A stretch of 64,000 nucleotides of DNA from JAJFJD01 sp965228695. Its GTDB lineage: Bacteria > Pseudomonadota > Alphaproteobacteria > UBA8366. The notes beneath the pieces were generated by a model, which made no database searches, was not told where the DNA came from, and saw only the letters and a program-made list of their open reading frames with translations. The position numbers were made by a program, and so were the translations under genes. The number at the start of each line of letters is the position of its first letter. Position 1 is the first letter of the stretch. The DNA lies in assembly GCA_965228695.1 (NCBI GenBank), contig CBDDIB010000002.1, positions 4,278,001 to 4,342,000 on the forward strand, read 5' to 3'. Below, one piece after another: positions 44,128 to 52,838 of this stretch.

Positions 44128-44805
44128 CTATGCCATTCCCAACCGGCGCAGGACGTCGCGCGCCAAAGGAACCGTAAGCCGCCGCTGCGACGCCAATGCG
44201 GCGCTGTCGACGGCGTCCACCACCCGCCGTGCCGCTTCGAAAGAGCGTTCGATACGCTTGACGAGATACACTAACACGTCCTTATCGATCAGAATCTGCC
44301 GATCCGCGAAGAGCTTGATCATGACGGCACCGACCAATGTCTCGTCGGGTTTGCCGATCTGCACCGCCGACGCCGCGGTCAACCGCGAGCGAAGGTCGGC
44401 GAGCGGGACCAACCAACGCGCGGGCGGATGTTCGGCGGTCAGCAGGAGATGACCGCGCCGTTCCGACACCACGTTATAGAGGTGAAGCAGCGCGGTATGA
44501 TCCACCTTGCCGTCCGCATTTTCGAGAATGCAACAGGCCGCACCGCCCAAAAGGTCATCGGGCGCCCGGCTGGCGACTTCCCGCGCTTCCAGCATGACCG
44601 CACCGCTGCGCGCCTGCCAGACATGCGCCAAATGGGTCTTGCCGCAGCCGGTCGGGCCGTGAAGGCACAAGGCGGGGCCCGGCCAGTCCGGCCAACCATC
44701 TATCCATTTCACGGCCTGTTCGTTGCACGGCGCCACGAGGAAATCTTCCTGCCCCATCGCCGGGCGGTGTTCGAAGGAGAAATGCAGCTGCGCGTCCGCG
44801 CTCAT
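44128..44805 (-). CDS. hdaA: DnaA regulatory inactivator, HdaA
   Basis: The 225-residue protein is a DnaA-like AAA+ ATPase without a DNA-binding domain. QLHFSF (residues 6-11) fits the beta-clamp-binding motif found at the N-terminus of Hda, Walker A is LHGPTGCGKTHLAHVW, and the C-terminal lid has VKRIERSFEAARRVVDAVDSAAL. With the sliding clamp it stimulates DnaA-ATP hydrolysis to prevent over-initiation of replication. ATG 44805 overlaps the TGA of the AI-2E permease gene, making it the third gene of a tight operon behind two membrane-protein genes. Confidence 0.92.
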   Translation of the reverse strand: MSADAQLHFSFEHRPAMGQEDFLVAPCNEQAVKWIDGWPDWPGPALCLHGPTGCGKTHLAHVWQARSGAVMLEAREVASRAPDDLLGGAACCILENADGKVDHTALLHLYNVVSERRGHLLLTAEHPPARWLVPLADLRSRLTAASAVQIGKPDETLVGAVMIKLFADRQILIDKDVLVYLVKRIERSFEAARRVVDAVDSAALASQRRLTVPLARDVLRRLGMA

Positions 44806-45896
44806 GACTCCTCTTCCGGCGCATCGGATAGCGCTTCTTCAGGGCCGAGATACAATCTGCTTGCCAGGTACTGGTTCACCAAGAACCGGACCAAGACGCC
44901 GATGACGGCAGCAACCGGCACCGCCAACATGATGCCGACCAACCCGAACAAAGCGCCGCCGGCCAGCAGGGCGAATATGATCCAGACGGCGTGTAGATTG
45001 ACCCGGTCACCGACCATTTTCGGCGTCAGGAAATTGCCTTCGATAAACTGGCCCACACCGAAGACGCCTGCCACCAACAGGATCGGTGCGATGGTATCGA
45101 ACTGCGCGATCGCCAAACCGATCCCCACGACAAAACCGATCAGCATTCCGAAAAAAGGCACGAAGGACATGAGTCCGGTCATCAATCCAACGACCAGACC
45201 GAAATCCAGGCCTACCAGGGACAGCCCGACTCCGTAAAACAATCCAAGCAACATGCAGACCGAGAACTGGCCGCGCACGAACCCGGCCATGGTCTCGTCC
45301 ACCAATTTGACCTGTTCGCGGATCACGTCGGCATGCGCCCGCGGCAGCCAACCGTCGATCTTGACGACGATGTGGTCCCAGTCCCGCAACAGATAGAAGG
45401 CCACGATGGGGGTGATTACGAACAACGACAGCAAGCTGAACGTCACTTCCAAACCGCTCGCGAATTTTGCAAGGAATCGCACGGCGAACTTCGCAACGTC
45501 GCCGAAATGCGACTCGAAAAACTGCTTGGCCTGTTCCACGCCCTCTCCCGCAGCGACGTAACTGCGCGCCAATTCGATCAGCGGGGCGGCCTTGGTCTCG
45601 ATCGCCGACACATACCGCGGCAGATTCTTGAGGAATTGGATGAGCTGCGAATACAGCAGCGGGACGAGAAACGACAGGATGATCACGAAGATTACGAAAA
45701 AGGCGGCGGTCACCAATATGGTCGACCATGTTCGCGACAGACCCATCCGTTCCAGGCGATCGCAAGCCGGATCAAGGAAATAGGCGATCGCAAATCCCGC
45801 GACGAAGGGAAAGAGTATTTCACGCAATCCGGCCAGAACAAGAATGAACAGGGCGAAGACAACGCCCCACGAGATGGCCTGTTGACGAACGGTCAT
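44802..45896 (-). CDS. AI-2E family transporter (PerM-like)
   Basis: The 364-residue integral membrane protein has the AI-2E/PerM topology: a pair of N-terminal helices (FALFILVLAGL, FVAGFAIAYFLDPACDRLER), a large periplasmic helical region (about 85-185), and a C-terminal block of helices with FVPFFGMLIGFVVGIGLAIAQF and GNFLTPKMVGDRVNLHAVWI, the most conserved segment. Members have been linked to autoinducer-2 export and to Na+/H+ antiport; the role here is open. ATG 45896 overlaps the end of the CDP-alcohol phosphatidyltransferase gene, and its stop overlaps the hdaA start, so translation is coupled on both sides. Confidence 0.92.
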   Translation of the reverse strand: MTVRQQAISWGVVFALFILVLAGLREILFPFVAGFAIAYFLDPACDRLERMGLSRTWSTILVTAAFFVIFVIILSFLVPLLYSQLIQFLKNLPRYVSAIETKAAPLIELARSYVAAGEGVEQAKQFFESHFGDVAKFAVRFLAKFASGLEVTFSLLSLFVITPIVAFYLLRDWDHIVVKIDGWLPRAHADVIREQVKLVDETMAGFVRGQFSVCMLLGLFYGVGLSLVGLDFGLVVGLMTGLMSFVPFFGMLIGFVVGIGLAIAQFDTIAPILLVAGVFGVGQFIEGNFLTPKMVGDRVNLHAVWIIFALLAGGALFGLVGIMLAVPVAAVIGVLVRFLVNQYLASRLYLGPEEALSDAPEEES

Positions 45897-46510
45897 GCGC
45901 GCCCTCGCGGTTGTTCCTCGGTGACGCCCCGGTTGGTCGGCTCCGCCTGGGTCGATGGCGGTGCGTCGATAAAGGCGCCTCGGCCTGTCACCCACATATA
46001 CAGATAACAGGTTCCCGACGTCACCGTGGTCGCCGCGACCAGATATTCCAACGCGGTAATGACCGGCATGTCCGCGAATTCGAACGTCAGTTCCGCCAAA
46101 ACCACCGCGGCCAATACAATTTGCGCAACGGTATTCACCTTACTGATGAACAAAGGCTGCATCTTGACCGGCCGGTCAATCAGCTGCGACAGCACCGTTC
46201 CGCCCACGATCAGGACGTCCCGGAACACCACGAGGATCACGAGCCAAAGCGCGATGTATTCCTGCAGGCCAAGGGTCACATAGACCCCGACCAACATGAC
46301 CTTGTCGGCGATTGGATCGAGGTAACTGCCGAGTTCACTTTCCACGCGGAACCTTTTGGCGATAAAGCCGTCCACGCCATCGGAAATGCCGGCCGCGACA
46401 AACAGCCAGAATGCCGCCCACAACGAATCCGTCGCGATCAGCCACACCATGAGCGGAACGGCGATCAATCGGCCGAGCGTTATCAAATTCGGAATACTGC
46501 TTAGGAGCAT
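45893..46510 (-). CDS. CDP-alcohol phosphatidyltransferase family protein
   Basis: The 205-residue membrane protein starts with SSIPNLITLGRLIAVPL and carries the CDP-alcohol transferase motif SDGVDGFIAKRF...LGSYLDPIADKVML, with all Asp residues in place. Such enzymes join CDP-diacylglycerol to an alcohol such as glycerol-3-phosphate (PgsA-like) or form cardiolipin. In this family branch the substrate cannot be given with certainty. ATG 46510 is preferred to GTG 46522 on family grounds. It overlaps the permease gene by four bases. Confidence 0.9.
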   Translation of the reverse strand: MLLSSIPNLITLGRLIAVPLMVWLIATDSLWAAFWLFVAAGISDGVDGFIAKRFRVESELGSYLDPIADKVMLVGVYVTLGLQEYIALWLVILVVFRDVLIVGGTVLSQLIDRPVKMQPLFISKVNTVAQIVLAAVVLAELTFEFADMPVITALEYLVAATTVTSGTCYLYMWVTGRGAFIDAPPSTQAEPTNRGVTEEQPRGRA

Positions 46511-46558
46511 GTGCTGGCTCACGGCTGGCCTGCCCGATCGTGCGACGACACCTGGCGA

Positions 46559-47671
46559 CTACTCGGCGGAGCGCGGCCGGACGACCCAGCCACCCCGCTC
46601 CAACTCATAAGACATATCGAGGTCCTTGAGGGCGAGCGCCCGGCGCAATTGCTCGGGCTCACCCAGGAACGTCACGTCTATCTGGGCCTCGCGGATGGAC
46701 AAGCGGGCCACGTCCATCTGGCGCACCGACGGCACGCCGGTAATCTTCCGTTTTACGGCCAACCAGTCGCCAAGCCGGCTTATCGGGACCCAGACCCGTA
46801 TCTGTTGTTCCGATCCGGACTGCTGCAAATTGTAGGATTTCCATGCTTCCTCTAGCTCAGCGATCATTTCGGCGACCGCCCTATCGAACAATACGGCGAT
46901 GTCGGAGCCCTCGCGCCCTTGAAAACTACGGATTGTGTCACGCGGGGGTTCGCCCGGTTGATGCTGCGTCATGGTGACATTCAGAACAGGCACATTCGTC
47001 GCCGGATCGATGCTGAGCTGACCCAATGCGACATAGACGCCAAACGTTTTGTATTTCTTGGTGATCGCGTCGAGCCGGGCGGCATCCCCGACAACGGCCT
47101 GTTCAGCGCTGATCTCCGAGATATCCGACAAATCCCGCAGCGGCAGAACCAACGGCAGCAATCCGGTCGGCGGCTCACGCCGCAACCAGGCATCGAACCA
47201 AGGATTGGGCTCGTCCCAAAGCAGGCGCGACCCCGCATTTTCGTATACCGGCAGAACCAGGTTAGGGCGGCTCGCGATCTCGGAATAAGGGATGCCACGA
47301 TCGATAAAAATTCTTCGTACCGCCTCCGGCTTGAAGCGCACGTTTAGCGTTGCGAGATACCGTCCCCCGCCGAACTTCTCTTCGGACACCGCGAAGTCCC
47401 GCAGCGCCGACGCGACAAGCCCATCGGTCACCTCGGGCAATTTGCCGTGATCGGTCCGCAACGTGAGCCGCTCAAGAAGTGTCCTCAACGCCTCCCGCTG
47501 CGCCTTGGCAATGCCGACACCCTTCGCGGAAACCTCGTCCGTCGCTCGTTCGTCCACCCGGACGTTCGAGACGGAGTAGATTTCCGTGGCGGAAACCGGC
47601 TGGGAAAAGACCAAGGCAATGAGCAGAAAGAAAGCTATGCCGAGGTGTTCGAAACCCCGCAAATGGAGCAT
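46559..47671 (-). CDS. DUF2066 domain-containing exported protein
   Basis: The 370-residue protein opens with a hydrophobic signal sequence (HLGIAFFLLIALVFSQPVSA) and is probably periplasmic or anchored outside. ALRTLLERLTLR and FGGGRYLATLNVRFKPEAVRR mark the DUF2066 family, which is usually found next to purM and the CDP-alcohol transferase/permease genes in this class of bacteria. Function is unknown. ATG 47671 is selected; the longer frame would run into the purM leader. It starts the leftward operon with the genes ending in hdaA, 48 nt before the next gene. Confidence 0.85.
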   Translation of the reverse strand: MLHLRGFEHLGIAFFLLIALVFSQPVSATEIYSVSNVRVDERATDEVSAKGVGIAKAQREALRTLLERLTLRTDHGKLPEVTDGLVASALRDFAVSEEKFGGGRYLATLNVRFKPEAVRRIFIDRGIPYSEIASRPNLVLPVYENAGSRLLWDEPNPWFDAWLRREPPTGLLPLVLPLRDLSDISEISAEQAVVGDAARLDAITKKYKTFGVYVALGQLSIDPATNVPVLNVTMTQHQPGEPPRDTIRSFQGREGSDIAVLFDRAVAEMIAELEEAWKSYNLQQSGSEQQIRVWVPISRLGDWLAVKRKITGVPSVRQMDVARLSIREAQIDVTFLGEPEQLRRALALKDLDMSYELERGGWVVRPRSAE

Positions 47672-47735
47672 TACAAATATTCCCGGATGAAGTATCTTCG
47701 GCGCCCAGTTTATACCGCTTATCACCGAGGACGCT

Positions 47736-48806
47736 ATAGCTCCAAAGTCACCCAAGAGCGGCCTGACCTACCGGGATGCCGGTGTCGATATCGATGCCGG
47801 GAACCGGCTGGTCGAGGCAATCAAGCCGATGGCGAAGTCCACCATTCGCCCCGGCGCGGACGCCGCGCTGGGCGGGTTTGGCGGCCTGTTCGACCTGAAA
47901 GCCGCAGGATTCAAGGATCCCGTGCTTGTCGCCGCGACCGACGGCGTCGGGACCAAGTTGATGGTCGCGATCGCCGCGAACCATCATGGCACGATCGGTA
48001 TCGATCTCGTCGCCATGTGCGTCAACGACTTGGTGGTGCAAGGGGCGGAACCTCTGTTCTTCCTGGATTATTTCGCGACCGGCAAAATCGATCCCGGGAT
48101 CGCCGAATCGATCGTCGACGGCATCGCCGAGGGATGCCGCCAAGCCGGATGCGCGCTGATCGGCGGCGAAACGGCCGAGATGCCGGGGCTTTACGACGGC
48201 TCCCACTACGACCTTGCGGGCTTCAGCGTCGGCGCAGCCGAACGTGGGGCGTTGCTCGGCGGGCGCGACGCCCGGCCGGGGGACGTCATCCTCGGCCTGG
48301 CGTCGAACGGCCTGCACTCGAACGGTTATTCCCTGGCGCGGAAGGTGGTGGAAGACCGCGGCCTGGACTATGCGGACGCCGCGCCCTTCGCGCCGGGCCG
48401 GACGGTCGGCGAAGCGCTCCTCGACCCGACCCGGATCTATGTGCAGAGCTGCCTCGCGGCCATCGCCGCGGCCGGCGGCGGGGTACATGGGTTGGCGCAT
48501 ATCACCGGCGGCGGCTTAACCGAGAACCTGCCGCGCGTTCTGCCCGACGACGTGGCCGCCCATATCGATCTGTCGTCATGGACCGTCCCGTCCGTGTTCA
48601 CCTGGCTGGCGGACGCTGGCGGCATCGCGGACGGGGAACTGATGCGGACATTCAATTGCGGTGTCGGCATGGCGGTCATCGTTGATCCCGACGCGGCAGA
48701 CGCGGTCACCGGCGCGCTGGAAGCGCATGGCGAGACAGTCATTCCCATCGGCGCCGTCCATCCGCGCACCGGGGATCCGGTGCAGTATTCCAACGGTGCG
48801 GCATGA
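47736..48806 (+). CDS. purM: Phosphoribosylformylglycinamidine cyclo-ligase (AIR synthetase), probable AUA start
   Basis: The enzyme closes the imidazole ring in purine synthesis using ATP. It shows the family N-terminus GLTYRDAGVDIDAGNRLVE, then GGFGGLFDL, ATDGVGTKLM, GGETAEMPG, LASNGLHSNGYSL and HITGGGLTENLPR. The first ATG in frame is 47829, which would remove the conserved TYRDAGVDIDAG part. Between the in-frame stop at 47688-47690 and 47829 there is no ATG, GTG or TTG. ATA at 47736 begins a natural-looking (M)APKSPKSGLTYRD and has CGAGG five bases upstream, so a rare AUA start, or a mutated or misread ATG, is likely. It overlaps purN by four bases. Confidence 0.9.
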   Translation: MAPKSPKSGLTYRDAGVDIDAGNRLVEAIKPMAKSTIRPGADAALGGFGGLFDLKAAGFKDPVLVAATDGVGTKLMVAIAANHHGTIGIDLVAMCVNDLVVQGAEPLFFLDYFATGKIDPGIAESIVDGIAEGCRQAGCALIGGETAEMPGLYDGSHYDLAGFSVGAAERGALLGGRDARPGDVILGLASNGLHSNGYSLARKVVEDRGLDYADAAPFAPGRTVGEALLDPTRIYVQSCLAAIAAAGGGVHGLAHITGGGLTENLPRVLPDDVAAHIDLSSWTVPSVFTWLADAGGIADGELMRTFNCGVGMAVIVDPDAADAVTGALEAHGETVIPIGAVHPRTGDPVQYSNGAA

Positions 48807-49459
48807 CGGACAAGCTGAAGGTCGGGGTCTTGATTTCGGGTCGCGGCACGAACCTGCAGGCGCTGATCGACGCCTGCGCGAAGCCCGGGTTTCCAGCCGC
48901 CATTTCATTGGTAATTTCCAATGTCGAAGGCGCAATCGGGCTGCAGCGTGCTGAAAGGGCCGGCGTCGCGACCCAGGTCATTCGCCATCAATCCTTCGAC
49001 AGCCGGGCTGACTTCGATGCGGCGGTCGACACTGCGCTCAAAACGGCGAGGATCGAATTGGTTTGCCTCGCCGGCTTCATGCGGCTTTTGACGGCGGAAT
49101 TCGTCGATGCGTGGCGAGACCGCATGATCAATATTCATCCGTCGCTCCTGCCGGCCTTCAAGGGCCTCGACACCTGTCAACGAGCGCTCGATGCCGGGGT
49201 CAAGATCGCGGGATGCACGGTCCATTTCGTCCGGGTGGAGATGGATGATGGCCCAATCATCGTCCAGGCGGCGGTGCCGATCTTACCCGGCGACGACAGC
49301 AACCGGCTGGCGGCCCGGATACTGGAAAAAGAGCATATCGCCTATCCGCTGGCCCTGCGCCTTATCGCCGAAGGCAAGGTCCGTGTGGTCGACGAAATAG
49401 CCCAGGTCGAAAATAGCGCGCCATCGACGGAAGCACTGATCAATCCATTGGGGAATTGA
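48803..49459 (+). CDS. purN: Phosphoribosylglycinamide formyltransferase
   Basis: The 218-residue enzyme transfers formyl from 10-formyltetrahydrofolate to GAR in purine synthesis. GVLISGRGTNLQALIDAC binds phosphate, and the catalytic Asn, His and Asp are seen in MINIHPSLLPAFKG and VHFVRVEMDDGPII. ATG 48803 overlaps the purM TGA (ATGA), a common coupled pair. The small oxidase-subunit gene follows about 70 nt later. Confidence 0.96.
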   Translation: MTDKLKVGVLISGRGTNLQALIDACAKPGFPAAISLVISNVEGAIGLQRAERAGVATQVIRHQSFDSRADFDAAVDTALKTARIELVCLAGFMRLLTAEFVDAWRDRMINIHPSLLPAFKGLDTCQRALDAGVKIAGCTVHFVRVEMDDGPIIVQAAVPILPGDDSNRLAARILEKEHIAYPLALRLIAEGKVRVVDEIAQVENSAPSTEALINPLGN

Positions 49460-49527
49460 CAGGACGGACTTGCGAAACGCGACGGACCGTTATACCTACT
49501 GGGATAAATCTACATCGGAGGGAAAGA

Positions 49528-49668
49528 ATGGCGACCGAACCGCAAATGCAGCATTTGAGCGCGCCGCAGGCAAACATTCAGACATGGAACAACGTCACAC
49601 GGCTGATCCTCGTTTCCTGCATCGCGATTGCCATCCTGCTGAGCGTTATGGCGCTGACGCTGCTGTAA
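49528..49668 (+). CDS. aa3-type cytochrome c oxidase subunit IV (small membrane protein)
   Basis: This 46-residue protein has a hydrophilic N-terminus and one transmembrane helix (LILVSCIAIAILLSVMALTLL). The pattern NIQTWNNVTRL plus helix fits the bacterial COX4_pro_2 family, small subunits of aa3-type oxidases in alphaproteobacteria. ATG 49528 is preceded by GGAGGGAAAGA, a strong ribosome binding site, which supports real translation. No other oxidase genes are near; isolated copies of this gene are, I believe, common in this class. Confidence 0.75.
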   Translation: MATEPQMQHLSAPQANIQTWNNVTRLILVSCIAIAILLSVMALTLL

Positions 49669-49682
49669 GAGCGCATGCGGCC

Positions 49683-49706
49683 GCGGCATCCGACCTGGGA
49701 TGCCGC
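49683..49706 (+). terminator. Hairpin after the small oxidase-subunit gene (possible terminator)
   Basis: GCGGCATCC (49683-49691) pairs perfectly with GGATGCCGC (49698-49706) around a six-base loop. It begins 15 nt after the stop codon. There is no U-tract behind it, so it may work as a weak terminator or 3' stabiliser. A second, imperfect GC-rich hairpin at about 49740-49770 lies after the convergent ndk gene. Confidence 0.45.
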
Positions 49707-49775
49707 CTACACGACTCCTAAAATCCAGCAATGAACGTCCGCCGCCGGTCCGCGCACCGGACGCGGCGGTTGTGA

Positions 49776-50198
49776 TTAGCCGACGATTTCGGTCTGGCTG
49801 AAGAAATAGGCGATTTCGTTGGCCGCGTTTTCCGGGCTATCGGAACCGTGAACCGAGTTCGCCTCGATCGATTCACCGAAATCCTTGCGGATCGTGCCGT
49901 CGTCCGCATTCGCCGGATTGGTCGCGCCCATGATGTCGCGGTTCCCGGTGACGGCATTGTCACCCTCCAGTACCTGCACGACGACAGGCCCCGAAGACAT
50001 AAAGTCGCAGAGATCCTTGAAAAAGGCCCGTTCCTTATGGACGGCATAGAACCCTTCGGCCTGTTCCCGCGTCATGTAAATCCGCTTCTGCGCCACGATC
50101 CGGAGTCCCGCCTCCTCGAACCTGGCGTTGATACGTCCGGTTAGATTTCGACGTGTCGCATCCGGTTTGATAATGGACAATGTGCGTTCGACTGCCAT
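49776..50198 (-). CDS. ndk: Nucleoside diphosphate kinase
   Basis: The 140-residue enzyme balances nucleoside triphosphate pools. It begins MAVERTLSIIKPDATRRNLTG, has GATNPANADDGTIRKDFG, and the phospho-histidine is His117 in NSVHGSDSPE. Length and all motifs are standard. It is convergent with the oxidase-subunit gene and divergent from the ABC-F gene, with 147 bases between the two starts. Confidence 0.97.
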   Translation of the reverse strand: MAVERTLSIIKPDATRRNLTGRINARFEEAGLRIVAQKRIYMTREQAEGFYAVHKERAFFKDLCDFMSSGPVVVQVLEGDNAVTGNRDIMGATNPANADDGTIRKDFGESIEANSVHGSDSPENAANEIAYFFSQTEIVG

Positions 50199-50345
50199 CG
50201 AACTGCCCCCTTGATTGTGTTGGCCGATATTAAGGCCGCCGGGTTATAGACGGCCCGCTCCCGTTGGGCAAGCCGATCTTCCTTCCCCAAAAGGGATAAT
50301 CCTTCACTTTCATAACATTCCCGCGCCGTGCTATCCAACGCCGCC

Positions 50346-52238
50346 ATGCTCTCTATCCAGTCCCTCGGTTTCAGGATCGGCGGACGGTCGCTGTTCGAGG
50401 ACGCGACGGTCCAAATCGGCACCAAACGACGTATTGGTGTCGTGGGCCGCAATGGAGCCGGTAAATCAACGCTTTTACAGCTGATTTCGGGCGATCTGAC
50501 CCCGGATGCCGGTTCCGTATCGATTGGTCCCCGTATTCGCACCGGCTATGTCGAGCAGTTCACACCCTCGGGCGACCGGTCCGTGCTGGACGTGGTGTTG
50601 GCCGCCGATACCGAGCGCACCGATCTACTGGCGGAAGCGGAAACCGCAACCGACCCGCACCGGATCGCCGACATCCATACGCGGCTGACCGATATCGAGG
50701 CCCATTCCGCCCCGGCGCGCGCGGCGACCATCCTGGCGGGTCTCGGATTCGACGAGGCGACCCAGCAAGGACCGATCAACGCGCTTTCGGGCGGATGGCG
50801 CATGCGTGTGTCGCTCGCCTCCGTGCTCTTCAGCGCCCCGGATTTACTGCTGCTGGACGAACCCACCAACCATCTCGATCTGGAAGCGGCGCTCTGGCTG
50901 GAAAGCTACCTCGCGGGCTATCCGCACACGTTCCTGCTGGTCAGCCATGACCGCGGCCTGCTCAACCGGTCCGTGGACGGAATTCTGCACGTGGATGACG
51001 GCCGCCTTGCGCTGTATCCCGGCGGCTATGACCGGTTCGAGCGGACCCGCCGCGAGCGCCAAGCGCGGCAACTGGACGAACGGACCCGACAGCTCCGCGA
51101 ACGCGAACGCATCCAGCGCTTCGTCGACCGGTTCCGCGCCCAGGCGAACAAGGCGCGGCAGGCGCAGAGCCGCATCAAGATGCTGGAGCGCATGGAGCCG
51201 ATCGCACCGCTGCAGGCGGAATCGGCGATTTCGTTCAGCTTTCCCGAAGCGGAGGAGCTGCCGCCGCCGCTGCTCACCATGGATTCGGCCACGGTTGGAT
51301 ACGAGCCCGACACCCCGGTCCTGCAACCGCTGAACCTGCGTCTCGATATGGATGACCGCATCGGGCTGCTGGGTCAGAACGGCAACGGCAAAAGCACGCT
51401 GCTGCGGCTGCTGTCGCGCCAACTCGACGCCCAATCCGGAAGTCTTTCCTTGCCCCGCAAGCTGCGGGTCGGATATTTCGCGCAGGACCAGTTGGAGCAA
51501 CTCGACCCCGACCAGACCGCCCTGGACTATATCCAGCGCCTCCTGCCCGACCGGACCGAACAGGCGGTGCGCGGCCATCTCGGCCAATTCGGGTTTCAAC
51601 AGGAAAAGGCGGACCAGCAGGTCGAAAGCCTATCCGGCGGCGAGCGGGCCCGGCTGGTGCTGGCCGGCATCTGTTGCGACGCGCCGCAATTGCTCCTGCT
51701 GGACGAACCGACCAACCATCTGGACTTGGACGCCCGCGAAGCCCTGCTGCTGGCACTGAACGAATACAACGGTGCTGTGATCCTGGTGACCCATGACCAT
51801 GACCTGCTGGCCCGCGCGGTCGAGCGGCTGTGGCTCGTCGCCGACGGCACCTGCGTGCCCTACGAGGACGACCTCGACGCCTACCGCCGCAGCCTGATGG
51901 AGCAAAAACGCAAATCCAACGGCGCCGGACGCAAGGACACGCCGGCCGCGCCGCGATTGTCCAAGCGGGACGTCCGCCAATCCCGCGCCAACGCCCGCGC
52001 CGCGATCGCTCACCTGCGCAAGGCGGTGCGCGACGCCGAATCCAAGCTGGAAAAACTGACGGTTGAGCGGTCGAAGATCGACGCCGTCCTCGCCGACCCG
52101 GCGACCTACGACAAACCCGCCGAGGAAATCACCGGCCTGACCCGTCGAAAGGCCGAACTGGACCGCGACGTCGCCAGCGCGGAGGAGAACTGGCTCGCCG
52201 CGCAGGACGCCTTGGACGCGAGCACAGCTGAGCCATAG
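50346..52238 (+). CDS. ABC-F family ATP-binding protein (Uup/YheS-like)
   Basis: The 630-residue soluble protein has two ABC domains and no membrane part. Walker A motifs are GRNGAGKST and GQNGNGKST, signatures are LSGGWRMRVSLA and LSGGERARLVLAG, and Walker B occurs twice as LLLLDEPTNHLD. The linker between domains is Arg-rich and helical, and the C-terminus forms a coiled coil (about 550-625). ABC-F proteins bind the ribosomal E site to rescue or regulate translation. Overall length and C-terminal coil suggest the YheS/Uup branch rather than a resistance factor. ATG 50346 (MLSIQSL) is chosen. Confidence 0.93.
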   Translation: MLSIQSLGFRIGGRSLFEDATVQIGTKRRIGVVGRNGAGKSTLLQLISGDLTPDAGSVSIGPRIRTGYVEQFTPSGDRSVLDVVLAADTERTDLLAEAETATDPHRIADIHTRLTDIEAHSAPARAATILAGLGFDEATQQGPINALSGGWRMRVSLASVLFSAPDLLLLDEPTNHLDLEAALWLESYLAGYPHTFLLVSHDRGLLNRSVDGILHVDDGRLALYPGGYDRFERTRRERQARQLDERTRQLRERERIQRFVDRFRAQANKARQAQSRIKMLERMEPIAPLQAESAISFSFPEAEELPPPLLTMDSATVGYEPDTPVLQPLNLRLDMDDRIGLLGQNGNGKSTLLRLLSRQLDAQSGSLSLPRKLRVGYFAQDQLEQLDPDQTALDYIQRLLPDRTEQAVRGHLGQFGFQQEKADQQVESLSGGERARLVLAGICCDAPQLLLLDEPTNHLDLDAREALLLALNEYNGAVILVTHDHDLLARAVERLWLVADGTCVPYEDDLDAYRRSLMEQKRKSNGAGRKDTPAAPRLSKRDVRQSRANARAAIAHLRKAVRDAESKLEKLTVERSKIDAVLADPATYDKPAEEITGLTRRKAELDRDVASAEENWLAAQDALDASTAEP

Positions 52239-52424
52239 CGGCGGCTGGCGCGATAGAAACACCGCGCGATGCCCGGCCGGATATTCGATCGTCGATGGCG
52301 GGGACAAGCAACATTTCACCGAAATCGAAGCCGCCGCCCTGTTTCCCGGCCGCCGACCAAGGAATCGCAACGGCGGCCGAATCGGACGTTGCGCGTTGAT
52401 AGCGGCGCCGCGATTTGATATTTA

Positions 52425-52447
52425 ATCGTACATCGTCGAATTACGAT
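52425..52447. promoter_or_regulatory. Candidate ArsR-type operator
   Basis: ATCGTA (52425-52430) and TACGAT (52442-52447) form an inverted repeat with an 11-base spacer, in an AT-rich patch ending 14 bases before the ATG of the ArsR-type gene. ArsR/SmtB regulators usually bind such repeats overlapping their own promoters and are released by metal or metalloid, so autoregulation is likely. Confidence 0.5.
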
Positions 52448-52461
52448 AAATATGGTTTCAC

Positions 52462-52836
52462 ATGCCCACCGCCGACACTCAATCCACATTTGAAATGCCG
52501 CCGCCGTCCACGAAGCATGACCAACTCGCAGTGCTCGCGAAAGCGCTCGGGCACCCTGCCCGGCTCGGAATCATCGCGATGCTGCATGAAAAGCAGACCT
52601 GCATTGGCTGCGATATCGTGGACGCAATCGGATTGGCCCAATCCACCACGTCCGAGCATTTGCGCATCTTGAAAGCGGCGGGACTCATTACCGGTGAGAT
52701 CGATCCGCCGCGCGTTTGCTATTCTCTGAATGCGGATGCGATGGAACCGTTGCGCGGCTTCCTGCGCCGAATTGCGGAGCCGCCGACAGCGAGCGAAACA
52801 AAGCGAACAGCAGAACTTAATAAAAGGCGCTCCTGA
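52462..52836 (+). CDS. ArsR family transcriptional regulator
   Basis: The 124-residue protein is a winged-helix regulator with LAKALGHPARLGIIAMLHEKQT and the recognition helix segment IGLAQSTTSEHLRILKAAGLI. Near the helix before it, TCIGCDIVD contains two cysteines three apart that could bind As(III) or another soft ligand, though spacing differs from the classic ELCVCDL. It is followed after 2 nt by an aquaporin gene, resembling the arsR-aqpS order known in Sinorhizobium, but no arsC or arsH is present. It probably represses this two-gene operon through the inverted repeat just upstream. Confidence 0.88.
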   Translation: MPTADTQSTFEMPPPSTKHDQLAVLAKALGHPARLGIIAMLHEKQTCIGCDIVDAIGLAQSTTSEHLRILKAAGLITGEIDPPRVCYSLNADAMEPLRGFLRRIAEPPTASETKRTAELNKRRS

Positions 52837-52838
52837 CA

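Noticed and set aside
47447..48685. 412-residue frame overlapping purM
   Set aside because: It is in a different frame from the conserved PurM sequence, Arg-rich and without homology.
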